A stretch of 64,000 nt of DNA from Desulfonatronum sp. SC1 (GCF_003046795.1 NZ_PZKN01000003.1:1-64000); one strand, 5' to 3'. Positions 50,733 to 60,099 are shown, numbered from the stretch's first letter. Made by a program: numbers and translations. The notes: generated by a model not told the origin, from the sequence alone.

Positions 50733-53417
50733 TTAGGGTGTTGTTGGGTTGTCGGCCATCAAGGCCCGCAGCCAGTCCGCTGCCCGGGAGCCCTTGGAAG
50801 TCTTGCCCTCGGGCAGGAACAGGCGAAGGCTTTCCCGGGCCCTGGTCAGGGCCACGTAGAGCAGGTTCAGTTCCTCGGCCATGGAGTGGACCTGCTCCTG
50901 GTCCATGATCAGGGCCACCTCGTCGGCCCGGGGCTTGGTCGTGGAGACCAGCCCCGGTCGGCCATCCTCGGTGGGCAGGAGCAGATGAGCCGGACGGTTT
51001 TTCTCGCCATAGCCCAGCAGGGGCAGAAAGACATGGGGAAATTCCAGGCCCTTGGCCTTATGCACGGTCATCACCCGAACCGCGGCCAGCCCCTCGGGCA
51101 GTCCGACCACGCAGGATCCGGCGTTTTCCTCCCAGAAGGCCAGAAAGGCGGACAGGGTGGCCTGGCCCTGGTTCTCGGCCTGGAAAGCCGTTTCCAGGAG
51201 TTTTTCCACCCAGGCCCACTGGCCCAGAGGCAGCTCGCGAAGCCGGAAATGGACCACCGCGGCCAGCAGCAGTTCATAGGCCCCGGAAAGTCCGGTCCGT
51301 TCCCAGAAGGGCTGAAGGTGTTCGGCCCAGAATCCCGGATGCTCTTTTTGGAGTCGCAGGGAGAGGGAGCGGGCGGTCGCGACGTCCTGGTCCTGGTCGT
51401 CGATTGTCCGGAGCAGCGCGTCCATGCCCGGCGGGAGGCCATGGATTCCTTCGCGGAAAAGCAGGGGGTTGCGACACAGGGCGTACAGCGCGGCGTCGTC
51501 GCCGGGGTGGTCCAACCAGGTCAGCAGGGCCAGCAGGCCGCGGACCGCGGGATGCGCGGAGATGACCAGGCTTTGTTCGGTGATGGTCGGGATGTCCGCG
51601 GTCAGCAGGCTGGCGGCGCATGACCTGGCTTCCTTGTTGGTCCGCACGAGAACCGCGATGTCGCCCAGATCCGTTGCATCCCCGCGCAGCGCCAGGATCT
51701 GGGCGACCAGGGTTTCCAGGGCCAGAGCCATGTAGGCCTCGGTTCCGCTTTCCAGGTCGTCCAACGGGATGTCGGTGATCCGGACCGCGCCGACGCAGTC
51801 CTTCCAGGGGGTCTGGGCCGCTTCGGCGTAAAGGGCCGCCGCGGTGGCGGCCAGCAGGGCCCGAGACTCGTCCTTGTCCTTGGCCGTGATCATGGCCCGG
51901 GCCAGATTCGCGCTGGGCTCCGGCTGTTCCAGGGGCGCGAATCGGGCATTGATCCAGTCCACCACCTCCGGGCAGGATCGGCGGTTGAAGGGCAGAACCG
52001 CGCGTTGCCGGTTTTCTTGGGCCACGTTGGGCAGCACCGCCGGGTCAAGCGGTTCGAAGAACAGCCGCCAATCCCCGCCGCGCCAGCGGTAGATGGCCTG
52101 CTTCACGTCGCCGACGCAGAACAGGCTTCCGCCTTCGGCCAGGGCCTCCAGGGCCAGTTCCCGGAGCACGTCCCATTGCTCCCGGCTGGTGTCCTGGAAT
52201 TCGTCGATGAGCAGATGGTTCCAGCGCAGGCCGAGGATCAGGGCCGCTTCCTGGAGCAGGTCGCCCTGGGCGAGGTGGAGGCGGATCAGTCGGGTCCACC
52301 AGCCGCCCGGCAACAGCCCCTGGGTGCGGCCCAGCCGGTCCAGTTCCAGGTTCACCACGTGATGCAATTTGGCCAGAGGGGCCACGGACAGTCTGGCCCG
52401 GGTCAAAAGAAAGGCGTTCCTGGCCCGGCGCACCGCCTGGTAGGCGTCCCAGGCCTGGGGCAGGTCCGGGTTGGTCAGGGCGGGCTTGTTGAAAAGGTCT
52501 TCGGGCGTGGTTTTGTCGAAAAAGGCGCTTTCCAGCTTGCCGAGGGGGTCGTCCAGGAGTTCCCCGAGTTTCGGGGGCTTGAATCGGGAGACGTGATCGG
52601 ACAGGCCAAACTGATCCAGGGTGGCGGTTAGATCCCGGCAGGCGTTCTGGAACGTGGCCCCGGCCTGGCGCAGGTCGTCCAGGGAGGTGACGGCCAGGGG
52701 CTCGAAGATCTGGTTCAGGTCGCGGACCACTCCGGTGACCTGCTCTTCCAGCCAGGGCAGGAAGCGCAGCCCGGTGCGCGCTTCCTGGTGCAGGTAGACC
52801 TGGAAGATGCCTTCCCAGAGCGCGGAGAGGGACTGGGCGGCTTCTGGGTCGTGGTCAACCGGTTCGCCCGGGTTTTCGGTGGAGTCTGATGGCTGGATCG
52901 GGGCCTGGACCGGGGCCAGGACCAGAGCCTGATCCCAACCCGTGCGGGCCAGCAGGCCTTCCAGGACCACCTTGGCCCAGGCTTCGGAATTGAATCCGGC
53001 TTCCAACTCCGGCCAGAGATCCATGCGTCGGGCCAGGGTCTGGACCAGTTGAAAGTTCAGGCTGTCGATGGTCTTGACCTGAAAGCGCTGGTATTGATCC
53101 AGGATCCGCTCCAGCCAGGCCCCGGCGGCTTCCGGGTCCAGCCCGCTTTGGGCGCGCAGCAGTTGGCCGGATGGGGTTTGCAGGGCGATTTCCTTGAGAA
53201 AGGCCACGATCCGGGACTTCATCTCCTGGGCCGCGGCCACGGTGAAGGTCAGGGCCAGGATGTGCCCCAGCCCGGCGACGGACGGTTTGCCGACCCTGGC
53301 CAGGAGCTGCAGAAACCGCAGCCCCAGGCTGTAGGTCTTCCCGGCCCCGGCTGAGGCCTGGACCACCAGGACGTGAGGAAATGTCTCGGGAAGGGGGATG
53401 TCGGAGTCGGTGGTCAT
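50733..53417 (-). CDS. addA: AddA-like UvrD-family helicase lacking its nuclease domain
   Basis: This 894-residue superfamily 1 helicase has VVQASAGAGKTYSL (Walker A), LALTFTVAAAQEMKSRI, LLIDEFQDTSREQW (Walker B), GDVKQAIYRWRGGD, VRVMTVHKAKGLEFP and LLYVALTRARESLRL (motif VI). It ends some 30 residues after motif VI, where AddA proteins normally continue for about 200 residues into a nuclease. That nuclease is found at the start of the next gene, in a different frame 2 bp away. ATG 53417 is preferred to the upstream frame opening because Walker A then sits near residue 20. Confidence 0.88.
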   Translation of the reverse strand: MTTDSDIPLPETFPHVLVVQASAGAGKTYSLGLRFLQLLARVGKPSVAGLGHILALTFTVAAAQEMKSRIVAFLKEIALQTPSGQLLRAQSGLDPEAAGAWLERILDQYQRFQVKTIDSLNFQLVQTLARRMDLWPELEAGFNSEAWAKVVLEGLLARTGWDQALVLAPVQAPIQPSDSTENPGEPVDHDPEAAQSLSALWEGIFQVYLHQEARTGLRFLPWLEEQVTGVVRDLNQIFEPLAVTSLDDLRQAGATFQNACRDLTATLDQFGLSDHVSRFKPPKLGELLDDPLGKLESAFFDKTTPEDLFNKPALTNPDLPQAWDAYQAVRRARNAFLLTRARLSVAPLAKLHHVVNLELDRLGRTQGLLPGGWWTRLIRLHLAQGDLLQEAALILGLRWNHLLIDEFQDTSREQWDVLRELALEALAEGGSLFCVGDVKQAIYRWRGGDWRLFFEPLDPAVLPNVAQENRQRAVLPFNRRSCPEVVDWINARFAPLEQPEPSANLARAMITAKDKDESRALLAATAAALYAEAAQTPWKDCVGAVRITDIPLDDLESGTEAYMALALETLVAQILALRGDATDLGDIAVLVRTNKEARSCAASLLTADIPTITEQSLVISAHPAVRGLLALLTWLDHPGDDAALYALCRNPLLFREGIHGLPPGMDALLRTIDDQDQDVATARSLSLRLQKEHPGFWAEHLQPFWERTGLSGAYELLLAAVVHFRLRELPLGQWAWVEKLLETAFQAENQGQATLSAFLAFWEENAGSCVVGLPEGLAAVRVMTVHKAKGLEFPHVFLPLLGYGEKNRPAHLLLPTEDGRPGLVSTTKPRADEVALIMDQEQVHSMAEELNLLYVALTRARESLRLFLPEGKTSKGSRAADWLRALMADNPTTP

Positions 53418-53449
53418 GGCTGGGATTTCAGATGAGCAACGGTGATGGG

Positions 53450-54157
53450 TCAGAAGTTGTAGCGCAGGCCGATGGTGTTGGCGTTGTGGCCGCCCTTGAG
53501 GTTGCCGAAGGTGCGGAAGGCCCCGGAGCGGTGGTGCAGCCGGTAGAAGATCGCCCACTGGGGGTACTGGGGAAGAGAGAAGGCCAGTTCCGGGCCGAGG
53601 TAGACCAGCCAGGTCGCGTCACCGTCCTGGGTTTCTTCCCGGTTCCGCTCAATGCCGATGGAGTTGTGGATCCAGCTCAGGCCGAGGGTGAAGGCCGGTT
53701 CGAGGCGCAGGCGATTGAACAGCACGACGCCCCGGTGCCGCAGAGCCGCCCCGGCCCAGATTTCCGCGGACCAGCGGCAACCGAACCGCGCGGCGACCCC
53801 GATCTCCGGACCCAGGCGCAGATCGTAGGCCAGATCGAGCATGTCCCGGGCGTAGGCCAGGGCCACGAGATGGTTTTCCTCGAAGTCCACGGACCAAAAG
53901 GTGGCCGTGTCCCCCATGCTTTGCGTGGTGTATTTCCCGGCATACAGGCTGACGCGCTGCGTGAAGTCCGGCGTGGCGGGGAAGGAAAACCAGGCAGGGG
54001 AGGGTGGCGTGGGTTCGGCTTCGATGCCGTGTTCGTCCGCAAACAAACTTGGATTATCAATGCTTGCGTGGGAAAAAAGGGGGGAGAACAGCGGTGCAAG
54101 GAGAAAAACCACCAGGAAAAGGCTCTGAGCGGCGAAGAGTAGGCTATGGCGGGGCAC
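53450..54157 (-). CDS. PagL-like lipid A 3-O-deacylase
   Basis: This 235-residue protein has a signal peptide (about 1-31). A small beta barrel follows, ending in Tyr-Asn-Phe, typical of outer-membrane proteins. The segment FYRLHHRSGAFRTFGNLKG and HNANTIGLRYNF matches the His-x-Ser catalytic region of PagL acyloxyacyl hydrolases (PF09411), which remove a fatty acid from lipid A. It starts with GTG 54157, 19 bp after the DUF362 gene, and precedes the helicase gene by 33 bp. Confidence 0.75.
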   Translation of the reverse strand: MPRHSLLFAAQSLFLVVFLLAPLFSPLFSHASIDNPSLFADEHGIEAEPTPPSPAWFSFPATPDFTQRVSLYAGKYTTQSMGDTATFWSVDFEENHLVALAYARDMLDLAYDLRLGPEIGVAARFGCRWSAEIWAGAALRHRGVVLFNRLRLEPAFTLGLSWIHNSIGIERNREETQDGDATWLVYLGPELAFSLPQYPQWAIFYRLHHRSGAFRTFGNLKGGHNANTIGLRYNF

Positions 54158-54175
54158 GTTTCTTTCTCGGCGCGG

Positions 54176-55006
54176 TTATGGTGAAGACGAAACCGGAGCT
54201 TCGGCCAAGCCAAGCCGACCGTGGGCCATCCGGATGTGTCCGATGGATCGCCAGTCCAGGCCCAGCAGAGCGGCCCCTGCCGCGTCCACGGCCACGGGGT
54301 CGAACCCGGCCACGAGCTTGTTCACGGGCGGGGAGCAGGTGGCTCCGCCCAGGTGATATTCGGCCAGGCCGACGCTGGCGTCGATGATCGCCAGGTCCGG
54401 GGCGCGGTAGCGGTTCAACTCGTAAATGGAGCGCTGCATGTCCGCGTGCAGGGCCGATTTTTTCCAGGAGCCGCCGCGCTGGTAGTGGCTGGGTGGAAGC
54501 AAGCCGAGCATGTTTTTCATGGTCAGAGTGACCTGGGCCAGGCTGTGCCGCTTGAGCACGGCCACGGAGATCAACAGGCCGCTCATGGCAGCTTTGGGCA
54601 GAAAGATTTCCGGAAAAAAACGGTACGTCGGATCCTTGCGGCGGGTCATGCGAGTCAGGGGGGCCTGGTTCAGGTCCACCAACTCCAGGTCCAGTTCCTC
54701 GGCCAAGGCGGCATAGCCCAGGTCCGCGAAGATTTGGCCGGTATCCAGGCAGGCGTCCCCGCAGCCTTCGGCCAGGATGATCCGGGCCTTGGAGTGTCGG
54801 CGGGCATATTCCACCAAGGTCCGGACCATCTCAGGGTGGGTGGTCACGGGAAAGGGCGAGGTGTTGACCAGATTGGGCTTGATGATCACCCGCCTGCGCC
54901 GCTTGAGCACACCGGGCGCACCCAGGTCGTCCAGCAGAGCAGCCAGGGTGGTCGGGTAGTCCTGGAATTCGTGAACGAGGCAGGGGAGGTGGCGAGGTTC
55001 AGGCAT
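54176..55006 (-). CDS. DUF362 domain protein
   Basis: This 276-residue protein reads VIIKPNLVNTSPFPVTTHPE at the start. It has ILAEGCGDACLDTG, the conserved core TLTMKNMLGLLPPSHYQ and ends GHIRMAHGRLGLAE, which are the DUF362 hallmarks. In some relatives a ferredoxin domain follows; here there is none. The biochemical role is unknown, though the fold is linked to Fe-S and redox contexts. It overlaps the upstream transporter gene by 8 bp and is followed by the PagL-like gene. Confidence 0.9.
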   Translation of the reverse strand: MPEPRHLPCLVHEFQDYPTTLAALLDDLGAPGVLKRRRRVIIKPNLVNTSPFPVTTHPEMVRTLVEYARRHSKARIILAEGCGDACLDTGQIFADLGYAALAEELDLELVDLNQAPLTRMTRRKDPTYRFFPEIFLPKAAMSGLLISVAVLKRHSLAQVTLTMKNMLGLLPPSHYQRGGSWKKSALHADMQRSIYELNRYRAPDLAIIDASVGLAEYHLGGATCSPPVNKLVAGFDPVAVDAAGAALLGLDWRSIGHIRMAHGRLGLAEAPVSSSP

Positions 55007-56492
55007 AGCGCGACGTTTTGTCTCGGGTTCGACGGTGGTCGATGATCCAGGCCGCGACGCCCAGGCCCAAGGCCACCAGGAGCAGCAGGGCCAGGAATTG
55101 GTAGGCCCCGGCGATGCCCGCGGACAAGGCTTCGGGCGGGACCGCGGCGAAGTCCGTGCGCACGGGTTCCAGGGTAGCGGAGACCACGGAGAGGGTAAAG
55201 ATGGAGCCGATCAACGGCAGGCCGGTGGTCTGACCAAAGACCCGTGAATAGTTCAGCAGCCCGGAGGCCACGCCCAACCGCTCCAGGGGCACCGCGCCCA
55301 TGATCGCACTGTTGTTCGGGGCCTGGAACAGCCCGACCCCCAGGCCCACGGGCAGCACCCGCAGCACGAAGCCCCACCACGGCGTATCCAGGCTGAGGGT
55401 GCTCACGGCCAGGCAGCCGCTGATCAGGATCAGCAGGCCCAGGAGGCTGAGACCCCGTGGGCCGAAGCGGTCCGACAGAGCACCGGCGAAAGGGGCCACC
55501 AGGCCCATGCTCAAGGGAATGGCCATCATCAGCAAGCCCACTTCGCTGGGCGGATGGCCTTGGGCGTACTGCAGGAAAAACGGCATGATGAATCCGGCGG
55601 ACAGGGAAATGAAGACCAGGAGGGACATGACCAGGTTTATGCTGAACAACGGGTTGCGAAACAGCTTCATGTCGATCATGGGCTGCTGGACGCGGCGTTC
55701 CACCAGGATGAAGGCGATCAGCCCAATGGACGCCACGGCGAGTAGCGTCACGCTCATCGGGGCGGAGAAGCCGGTTTTCTGGCCCAGGGTCATGCCCATG
55801 GAGTAGGCGGCAAGGGAGAAGGCCGCGAGAATCGCGCCGGGGATGTCGAAGCGTTGTCCGCCTTGCCTGGGAGGCAGGGCGGGCATGTACTTGGCAATGA
55901 TCCACTGGGCCAGAATGCCTAGGGGGACATTGATCAGAAAAATCCAGCGCCAGCCGATGAATTCGATGATCAGCCCGCCCAGGGAGGGTCCCAGGGCCAG
56001 CCCCATGGCCACGGTGGCCCCGATCAGACCGATGGCCCGGCCCCGCCGGGCGGGCGGGGCGAGTTCCGTGACGATGGCGATGCCCAGGGCCTGACTCATG
56101 GCCGCGCCCACGCCCTGCAAGGCCCGAAAAAAGATCAGCCAGCCCACGCTGGGCGCGAGCCCGCAAAGCAGGGATGCCAGGGTGAACAGCCCCAGCCCCA
56201 GGCTGAAGATTTTCTTTTTTCCGCGCATGTCGCCCAGGCGCGAGACCAGCAGCAGCAGGGAGGCCACCACCAGCACGTAGCTGAGGATGACCCATTGCAC
56301 CGTGGCGAAGTCCGTGTCCAACTGCTTGGCGAGGCTTGGCAGGGCCACGTTGACGATGCTCATGTCCAAGGTGGCCATGAATACCATCATGTTCACCCCG
56401 ATCATGCTCAAAAACGTATACTTCGGAGGCTCATGGAATGAAGGGACAAAGGGAGCGGCTTGGCCCTGGGTGTTTTTTGGAGGGTTGGACAT
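54999..56492 (-). CDS. DHA2-type MFS drug exporter
   Basis: This 497-residue transporter has 14 predicted helices. DHA2 signatures are MATLDMSIVNVALPSLAKQL (helix 1 motif D), VSRLGDMRGKKKIF (motif A), FRALQGVGAAMSQALGIAIV and GPSLGGLIIEFIGWRWIFLI (motif C region). Such proton-driven pumps export drugs, dyes or bile-salt-like compounds. ATG 56492 is chosen; ATG 56525 in the same frame adds 11 residues. It is the first gene of a minus-strand run of five closely spaced genes ending with the AddB-like gene. Confidence 0.93.
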   Translation of the reverse strand: MSNPPKNTQGQAAPFVPSFHEPPKYTFLSMIGVNMMVFMATLDMSIVNVALPSLAKQLDTDFATVQWVILSYVLVVASLLLLVSRLGDMRGKKKIFSLGLGLFTLASLLCGLAPSVGWLIFFRALQGVGAAMSQALGIAIVTELAPPARRGRAIGLIGATVAMGLALGPSLGGLIIEFIGWRWIFLINVPLGILAQWIIAKYMPALPPRQGGQRFDIPGAILAAFSLAAYSMGMTLGQKTGFSAPMSVTLLAVASIGLIAFILVERRVQQPMIDMKLFRNPLFSINLVMSLLVFISLSAGFIMPFFLQYAQGHPPSEVGLLMMAIPLSMGLVAPFAGALSDRFGPRGLSLLGLLILISGCLAVSTLSLDTPWWGFVLRVLPVGLGVGLFQAPNNSAIMGAVPLERLGVASGLLNYSRVFGQTTGLPLIGSIFTLSVVSATLEPVRTDFAAVPPEALSAGIAGAYQFLALLLLVALGLGVAAWIIDHRRTRDKTSRYA

Positions 56493-56630
56493 AAAGAGAG
56501 CGTCTCTACCAGAGATGCCGCGCAACCTCCAGTGGGGCTATCCACTTGTCGTGCATGCCCGAAGCTGTCTTCGTAGCTGTCTTGATACTGGACAGAATCC
56601 ATGACTCGGTTTACATCGAAAAACCCTTAC

Positions 56631-56720
56631 GGAGGGATGGCCGAGTGGTTGAAGGCGGCGGTCTTGAAAACCGCTGACGGGGAAACTCGTCCGGGGGTTC
56701 AAATCCCTCTCCCTCCGCCA
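56631..56720 (+). tRNA. tRNA-Ser (anticodon TGA)
   Basis: The 90-base gene has the acceptor arm GGAGGGA/TCCCTCC, D-arm GGCCGAGTGGTTGAAGGC, anticodon TGA at 56665-56667 in loop CTTGAAA, a long class II variable arm, the T-arm GGGGGTTCAAATCCC, and an encoded 3' GCCA. All features fit a bacterial serine tRNA reading UCA/UCG. An intrinsic terminator follows, and then integrase remains. Confidence 0.97.
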
Positions 56721-56754
56721 GCACATGATCCGGCGCTGTCCGGTAAAATACAAT

Positions 56755-56785
56755 AAGCCCCGAGAAATCAGGGCTTTTTTGTTTT
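56755..56785 (+). terminator. intrinsic terminator after tRNA-Ser
   Basis: AAGCCC (56755-56760) pairs with GGGCTT (56771-56776) over a ten-base loop and runs into TTTTTTGTTTT. Confidence 0.8.
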
Positions 56786-56935
56786 ATCGGACAGATTCGG
56801 ACAGGACTGGACAAACCTGTAGCAAGACTCAAAAGGGACCTTGACTGGTACTCAAGGTGCCAGTGGAAAATCTCAAGGATAGCAGTTCTGGCTTTTGTAG
56901 TGGTACCTGGCGAATCCGAGGTATCACGTCGAGGC

Positions 56936-57280
56936 ATGGAGGAAGAAGTGGCGCTGTCTGACAAATCTATTCAGGCTTTGAAACCCAAGGGGTCTTGGTC
57001 CTACTTTGTAGCTGCTGGGATTAATGGGCTTTAGTCGAGGTGACGCCAAGCGGGGATAAAAAATTGAGGGTGAAATATACCCACCAGGGGGTAAGGCAGA
57101 AAACCTCCGTTGGCAGCTATCCGGCCATGTCGTTAAAAATCAGCCAGAGAGAAAGCGTTTGGAGTTCGCGAGCTGATTGAGAAGGGAGCTGATCCCAATG
57201 AAGATCGGGCTGAGAAAGAACGCCTGGAACAGGCCAAGGCTTGCAACAAGGCCAAGCATCTGCCTGAACGTGTTGAATGA
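56936..57280 (+). pseudogene. tyrosine integrase remnant
   Basis: ATG 56936 gives VALSDKSIQALKPKGSWSY, then a stop at 57034. The opening resembles the arm-binding N-terminus of phage/island integrases (LSD..I..LKPK). Farther on, 57163-57280 in another frame reads VRELIEKGADPNEDRAEKER, then AKACN, matching the next integrase segment (AREL...G.DP...R). The catalytic core is absent. Its place right after a tRNA-Ser gene is the classic attachment site of such elements. Confidence 0.7.
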
Positions 57281-57413
57281 TGCAAAGCTGGGCAGATACG
57301 CGCATCGTACCTGCGAAGCAGGGTTTCACTGAGGCTGGAATGCTGGGATGTGATGACGACTCTTCGTCCAGTTGCGGCGACGGAGATGCTTCGGGCATGA
57401 CCGTTCTTGCCGT

Positions 57414-58004
57414 TCACTCCCGTACGGGTTGCGGCTGGGTTTCGAGTCGTTCCCGTTCGAAGATTTCCCATAAATTGAAGGTGATGGGGAACGTGCGTAA
57501 TTCGAGGGTGTCGTCCCAGTTGAAGCGCTCCGGCATCTGGTAGCGCCCTTTGTCCAGGACATAGCGTTCCGCCAGATCCAGGTCCGGAAAAAACAGGAGG
57601 TATTCGGATACGCCGAAATCCTCGTAAAGCTGTTTTTTGATCGCCGTGTCCTTGAAGGCTGAGGATTTGGAGACGATCTCGATGATCAGGTCCGGTGGGC
57701 CTTGGATGCTTTGAGGCGTGATCCTGGTTTTGTCGCAGACTATGAAGAGGTCCGGCTGAATCACGGTGCGGTCGTCCAGGACGACGTCGGTGAGGGCGGT
57801 GAAGACCGTGCAAGTAGATTTGGTCGCAAGAAAAGATTTTCTGGTCTCATAAAACAAATTGCCGACCAGGGTTTGATGCCGGGTGGACGGTGCGGGCGTC
57901 ATGCTGAAGGCTTCGCCGTGAATGATCTCCCAGCGTTCCTGGTCCGGCCAGGACAGATAATCCTGATATGTGAATCCGTCGTCCCCGAGTTCAGGTAGTG
58001 CCAT
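57414..58004 (-). CDS. Uma2-family (DUF820) PD-(D/E)XK protein
   Basis: This 196-residue protein starts YQDYLSWPDQERWEIIHGEA. TALTDVVLDDRTVIQPDLFI and GPPDLIIEIVSKSS form the restriction-endonuclease-like core (Asp, Glu-x-Val-Ser-Lys). DTAIKKQLYEDFGVSEYLLF follows. ATG 58004 has GGAGGCGACG ahead. The family is widespread, often in many copies and near mobile DNA. Its function is not established, and transposon-linked nuclease is the usual guess. The frame is intact while its neighbours are decayed. Confidence 0.88.
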   Translation of the reverse strand: MALPELGDDGFTYQDYLSWPDQERWEIIHGEAFSMTPAPSTRHQTLVGNLFYETRKSFLATKSTCTVFTALTDVVLDDRTVIQPDLFIVCDKTRITPQSIQGPPDLIIEIVSKSSAFKDTAIKKQLYEDFGVSEYLLFFPDLDLAERYVLDKGRYQMPERFNWDDTLELRTFPITFNLWEIFERERLETQPQPVRE

Positions 58005-58033
58005 CTCGTCGCCTCCAAGGAAGGGTGTCGCTA

Positions 58034-58455
58034 TCAAAGCTCTGGAATGCCGACGTCATGATTTGCAACCGTAAGCGTCGGGTTCTGCTTGGTCAAGAGA
58101 TGGCCATGGCTATGCCAACTGTAGCACCCCCCAACCGCTTCATGGAATACACCCCGTCTACCCCGCAAACTAGGGGTAAACCTCCTTGTATCCTTTGAAT
58201 CCAGCAGATGTTTCACTCCATCGAAAACCTCGGCCACGAACTCTTTTGAGCCGATGATCCCGGAGTCCTTGAAATGCCGGCAGCGGTGGCGGAAGACGTC
58301 GGCGCGGGAGAGGCGGTAGTTTTTTTGCGCACGCGTTTGACCAGTTCGGGGTTGAGCTGTTTGCCCTTTCCGGTATCCATTGCCCCGGTTTCGTAAATGA
58401 ACTGGCGATATTTTCGAATAATCTCCTTAGGATCAAGTTCGTTCCACTCAAACAT
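58034..58455 (-). pseudogene. REP-associated tyrosine transposase (RAYT) remnant
   Basis: The minus strand reads MFEWNELDPKEIIRKYRQFI, then YETGAMDTGKGKQLNPELVK, and breaks at a run of seven A. After a one-base shift it continues NYRLSRADVFRHRCRHFKDS, then GIIGSKEFVAEVFDGVKHLL. This is the C-terminal third of RAYT/IS200-like transposases, which act on REP palindromes. The catalytic N-terminal part is absent, and the frame is shifted at the A-run. Confidence 0.7.
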
Positions 58456-58458
58456 GAA

Positions 58459-58499
58459 GAACGACCAAAAGCTATAATAATTATAGCTTTTGGTCGTTC
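58459..58499. terminator. 19-bp perfect hairpin downstream of the pilin gene
   Basis: GAACGACCAAAAGCTATAA (58459-58477) and its exact reverse complement (58481-58499) are separated by TAA. It lies about 40 bp after the pilin stop on the minus strand and at the broken end of the transposase remnant. It could be a terminator or the end of a mobile unit. Confidence 0.5.
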
Positions 58500-58539
58500 C
58501 TTTGGGATTATATGCTTTATAATTGAAAGGGTTTCTTTG

Positions 58540-58929
58540 CTATGGGGCTGTCCAGGTTCCAGTAAGTGTTGGAGCTGATCCGCCAGTGTATGTCACTGTT
58601 ACTACTGATGTATCACCAGGATCTGGCCATGTCGCACCAGCGCATGCAATTGAAGTTATGGTGGATCCTTCAATTGCTATTGCAGCGCATGCTGCAGCCG
58701 GACCAGCAGGTGCACCGGCAGCCCCCAGAGCATCGGCAGCCCAACCAGTTGTTAATGCTGTAAACCCTGATGCAAGGCCTGCCTCGGCAACTTTGTCTGC
58801 CGCTTCCCGCTGCAAGCCAAAAAAACGCGGCACGGCCACGGCCGCCAGGATGCCCAGGATGACCAGGACCGCGATGATTTCGATGAGGGTGAAACCGCCT
58901 TGGGCCTTTTTCGGATCTTTCTGTTTCAT
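58540..58929 (-). CDS. type IV pilin-like protein
   Basis: This 129-residue prepilin has the peptidase site and hydrophobic helix KKAQGGFTLIEIIAVLVILG (cleavage after Gly, then Phe at +1 and Glu at +5), followed by ILAAVAVPRFFGLQREAADK. A globular part with many Ala/Gly residues and two Cys (about 92 and 106) follows. TTAGGAGGAAAAC precedes ATG 58929. It stands alone without assembly genes, so it should rely on a pilus machine encoded elsewhere. Confidence 0.9.
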   Translation of the reverse strand: MKQKDPKKAQGGFTLIEIIAVLVILGILAAVAVPRFFGLQREAADKVAEAGLASGFTALTTGWAADALGAAGAPAGPAAACAAIAIEGSTITSIACAGATWPDPGDTSVVTVTYTGGSAPTLTGTWTAP

Positions 58930-59371
58930 GTTTTCCTCCTTAGGGGAAAGATAAATGTGAAGGTGAAAGGTTGATGGTAGATTGAACCTAGCAAAGCAAA
59001 GGCTGTGCCACGGCTTGCTGTTTTGTCTGGGGAGGGGGGAGGGGTGCCGGGGTGTGTTTGTTTTGGGCGGTTTTTTTGTCGGTGCATGGGGGAGGCGGCG
59101 AAGATGAAGGCGAAAAGTGAATAAGAAGGCAGGGCGGGATGACAACAAATTTTGGAGGGCTTGAAGTAAAAAGGCGACAAATTGTGAAGGTAAAGGGATG
59201 GTGAGGGCGATGAGAGGGGGCGCTCGCTTGGCTCAGGGCGCGGAGGTCGCCGAGTGAATTTTTGCGCCTGAGGGCGATGATTTGAGCTTCGGGTTTGCGT
59301 GCCGCCCCCCCACCTGTGGTTCCCTTGTCGCCCAGCGGGCCCCCGCAATTCCGGCATCACGTGCGCTTCAG
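58930..59371. other. gene-free stretch upstream of the pilin gene
   Basis: No credible coding region is seen on either strand. The sequence is rich in G-runs on the + strand (59020-59230). The pilin promoter should lie here, but I could not place it with confidence. Confidence 0.45.
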
Positions 59372-59611
59372 CTATTGCATCATTGTATGCCCATTGAGCC
59401 GTCTATTGCCCAGCTTCTTCAGGCCGACGGAGAATCGTCGATCAAAGGTGACAATGAGCGCGCTTTTTTCTTTCATTGCAAGAGCGGCGACCAGGGCACC
59501 CCCGAAATCACGGATGGGATCGGGCCAATAAGACAATGCCGATTTCAGGTTGACTTCAGGCACGATCTCCACTCCGGGCATTTCGATTTGATATTGTCCT
59601 TCGATTTCCAT
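59372..59611 (-). pseudogene. PIN-domain C-terminal fragment
   Basis: The minus strand reads NLKSALSYWPDPIRDFGGAL, then VAALAMKEKSALIVTFDRRF and ends after VGLKKLG. This fits the last half of a PIN-domain toxin (acidic ... ivTfD..F...l..lG), but the expected second Asp is Gly in RDFGGAL and the N-terminal half is missing. Confidence 0.5.
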
Positions 59612-59770
59612 GTCCTGGCCAGGAAGATGGCAACGGCTGTCGCCTGCCCGCCCTTGATGCCCTCGGGGTGGTTGTGGGTGACCTCGGTGAACTCCCGGGC
59701 CTTTTCCAAGACCGTTTCCAGGTCGGCGTAAGCGTATTCCACCGGGCTGACTTGGGGCGCGGTAAACGAG
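59600..59770 (-). pseudogene. ADP-ribosylglycohydrolase fragment
   Basis: SPVEYAYADLETVLEKAREF followed by TEVTHNHPEGIKGGQATAVA and IFLART matches the conserved core of ADP-ribosylglycohydrolases (SPVG...THNHPEGIKGAQA..A..LAR). The Asp-rich metal motifs on either side are gone. It runs directly into the PIN fragment in another frame, so a deletion joined the two. Confidence 0.7.
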
Positions 59771-60099
59771 CGCCGGGCCATGGTCTGCAAGGCTGGCCAG
59801 TCGTCAGCGGAAAATTTTCGGATTGTGGGCATCGTCGTCACCAGGGCTGGATGAAGCCCGCGAATCTGTCCCGCGAGGGATGCTTGCTGGTCCTGTACAG
59901 TTGCCGCCAAAATATATAAAGAACTGAAAAAAGATAACAATCTTGTCGAATTTTGCGATACATTTATAGCAGCTATCGCACTTTGGTATGTTTTTTCCTT
60001 GGCGACATTGAACAGTTGTAGCGTTAATGACCTGCAACCCCCGAACTCATTAGCCCTGATTAGGAGTAGGAATGACTATTGCTGAGCATTATTCACTCC

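Noticed and set aside
57277-57543. 88-codon + strand frame
   Set aside because: Mostly antisense of the Uma2 gene, with no recognisable domain.
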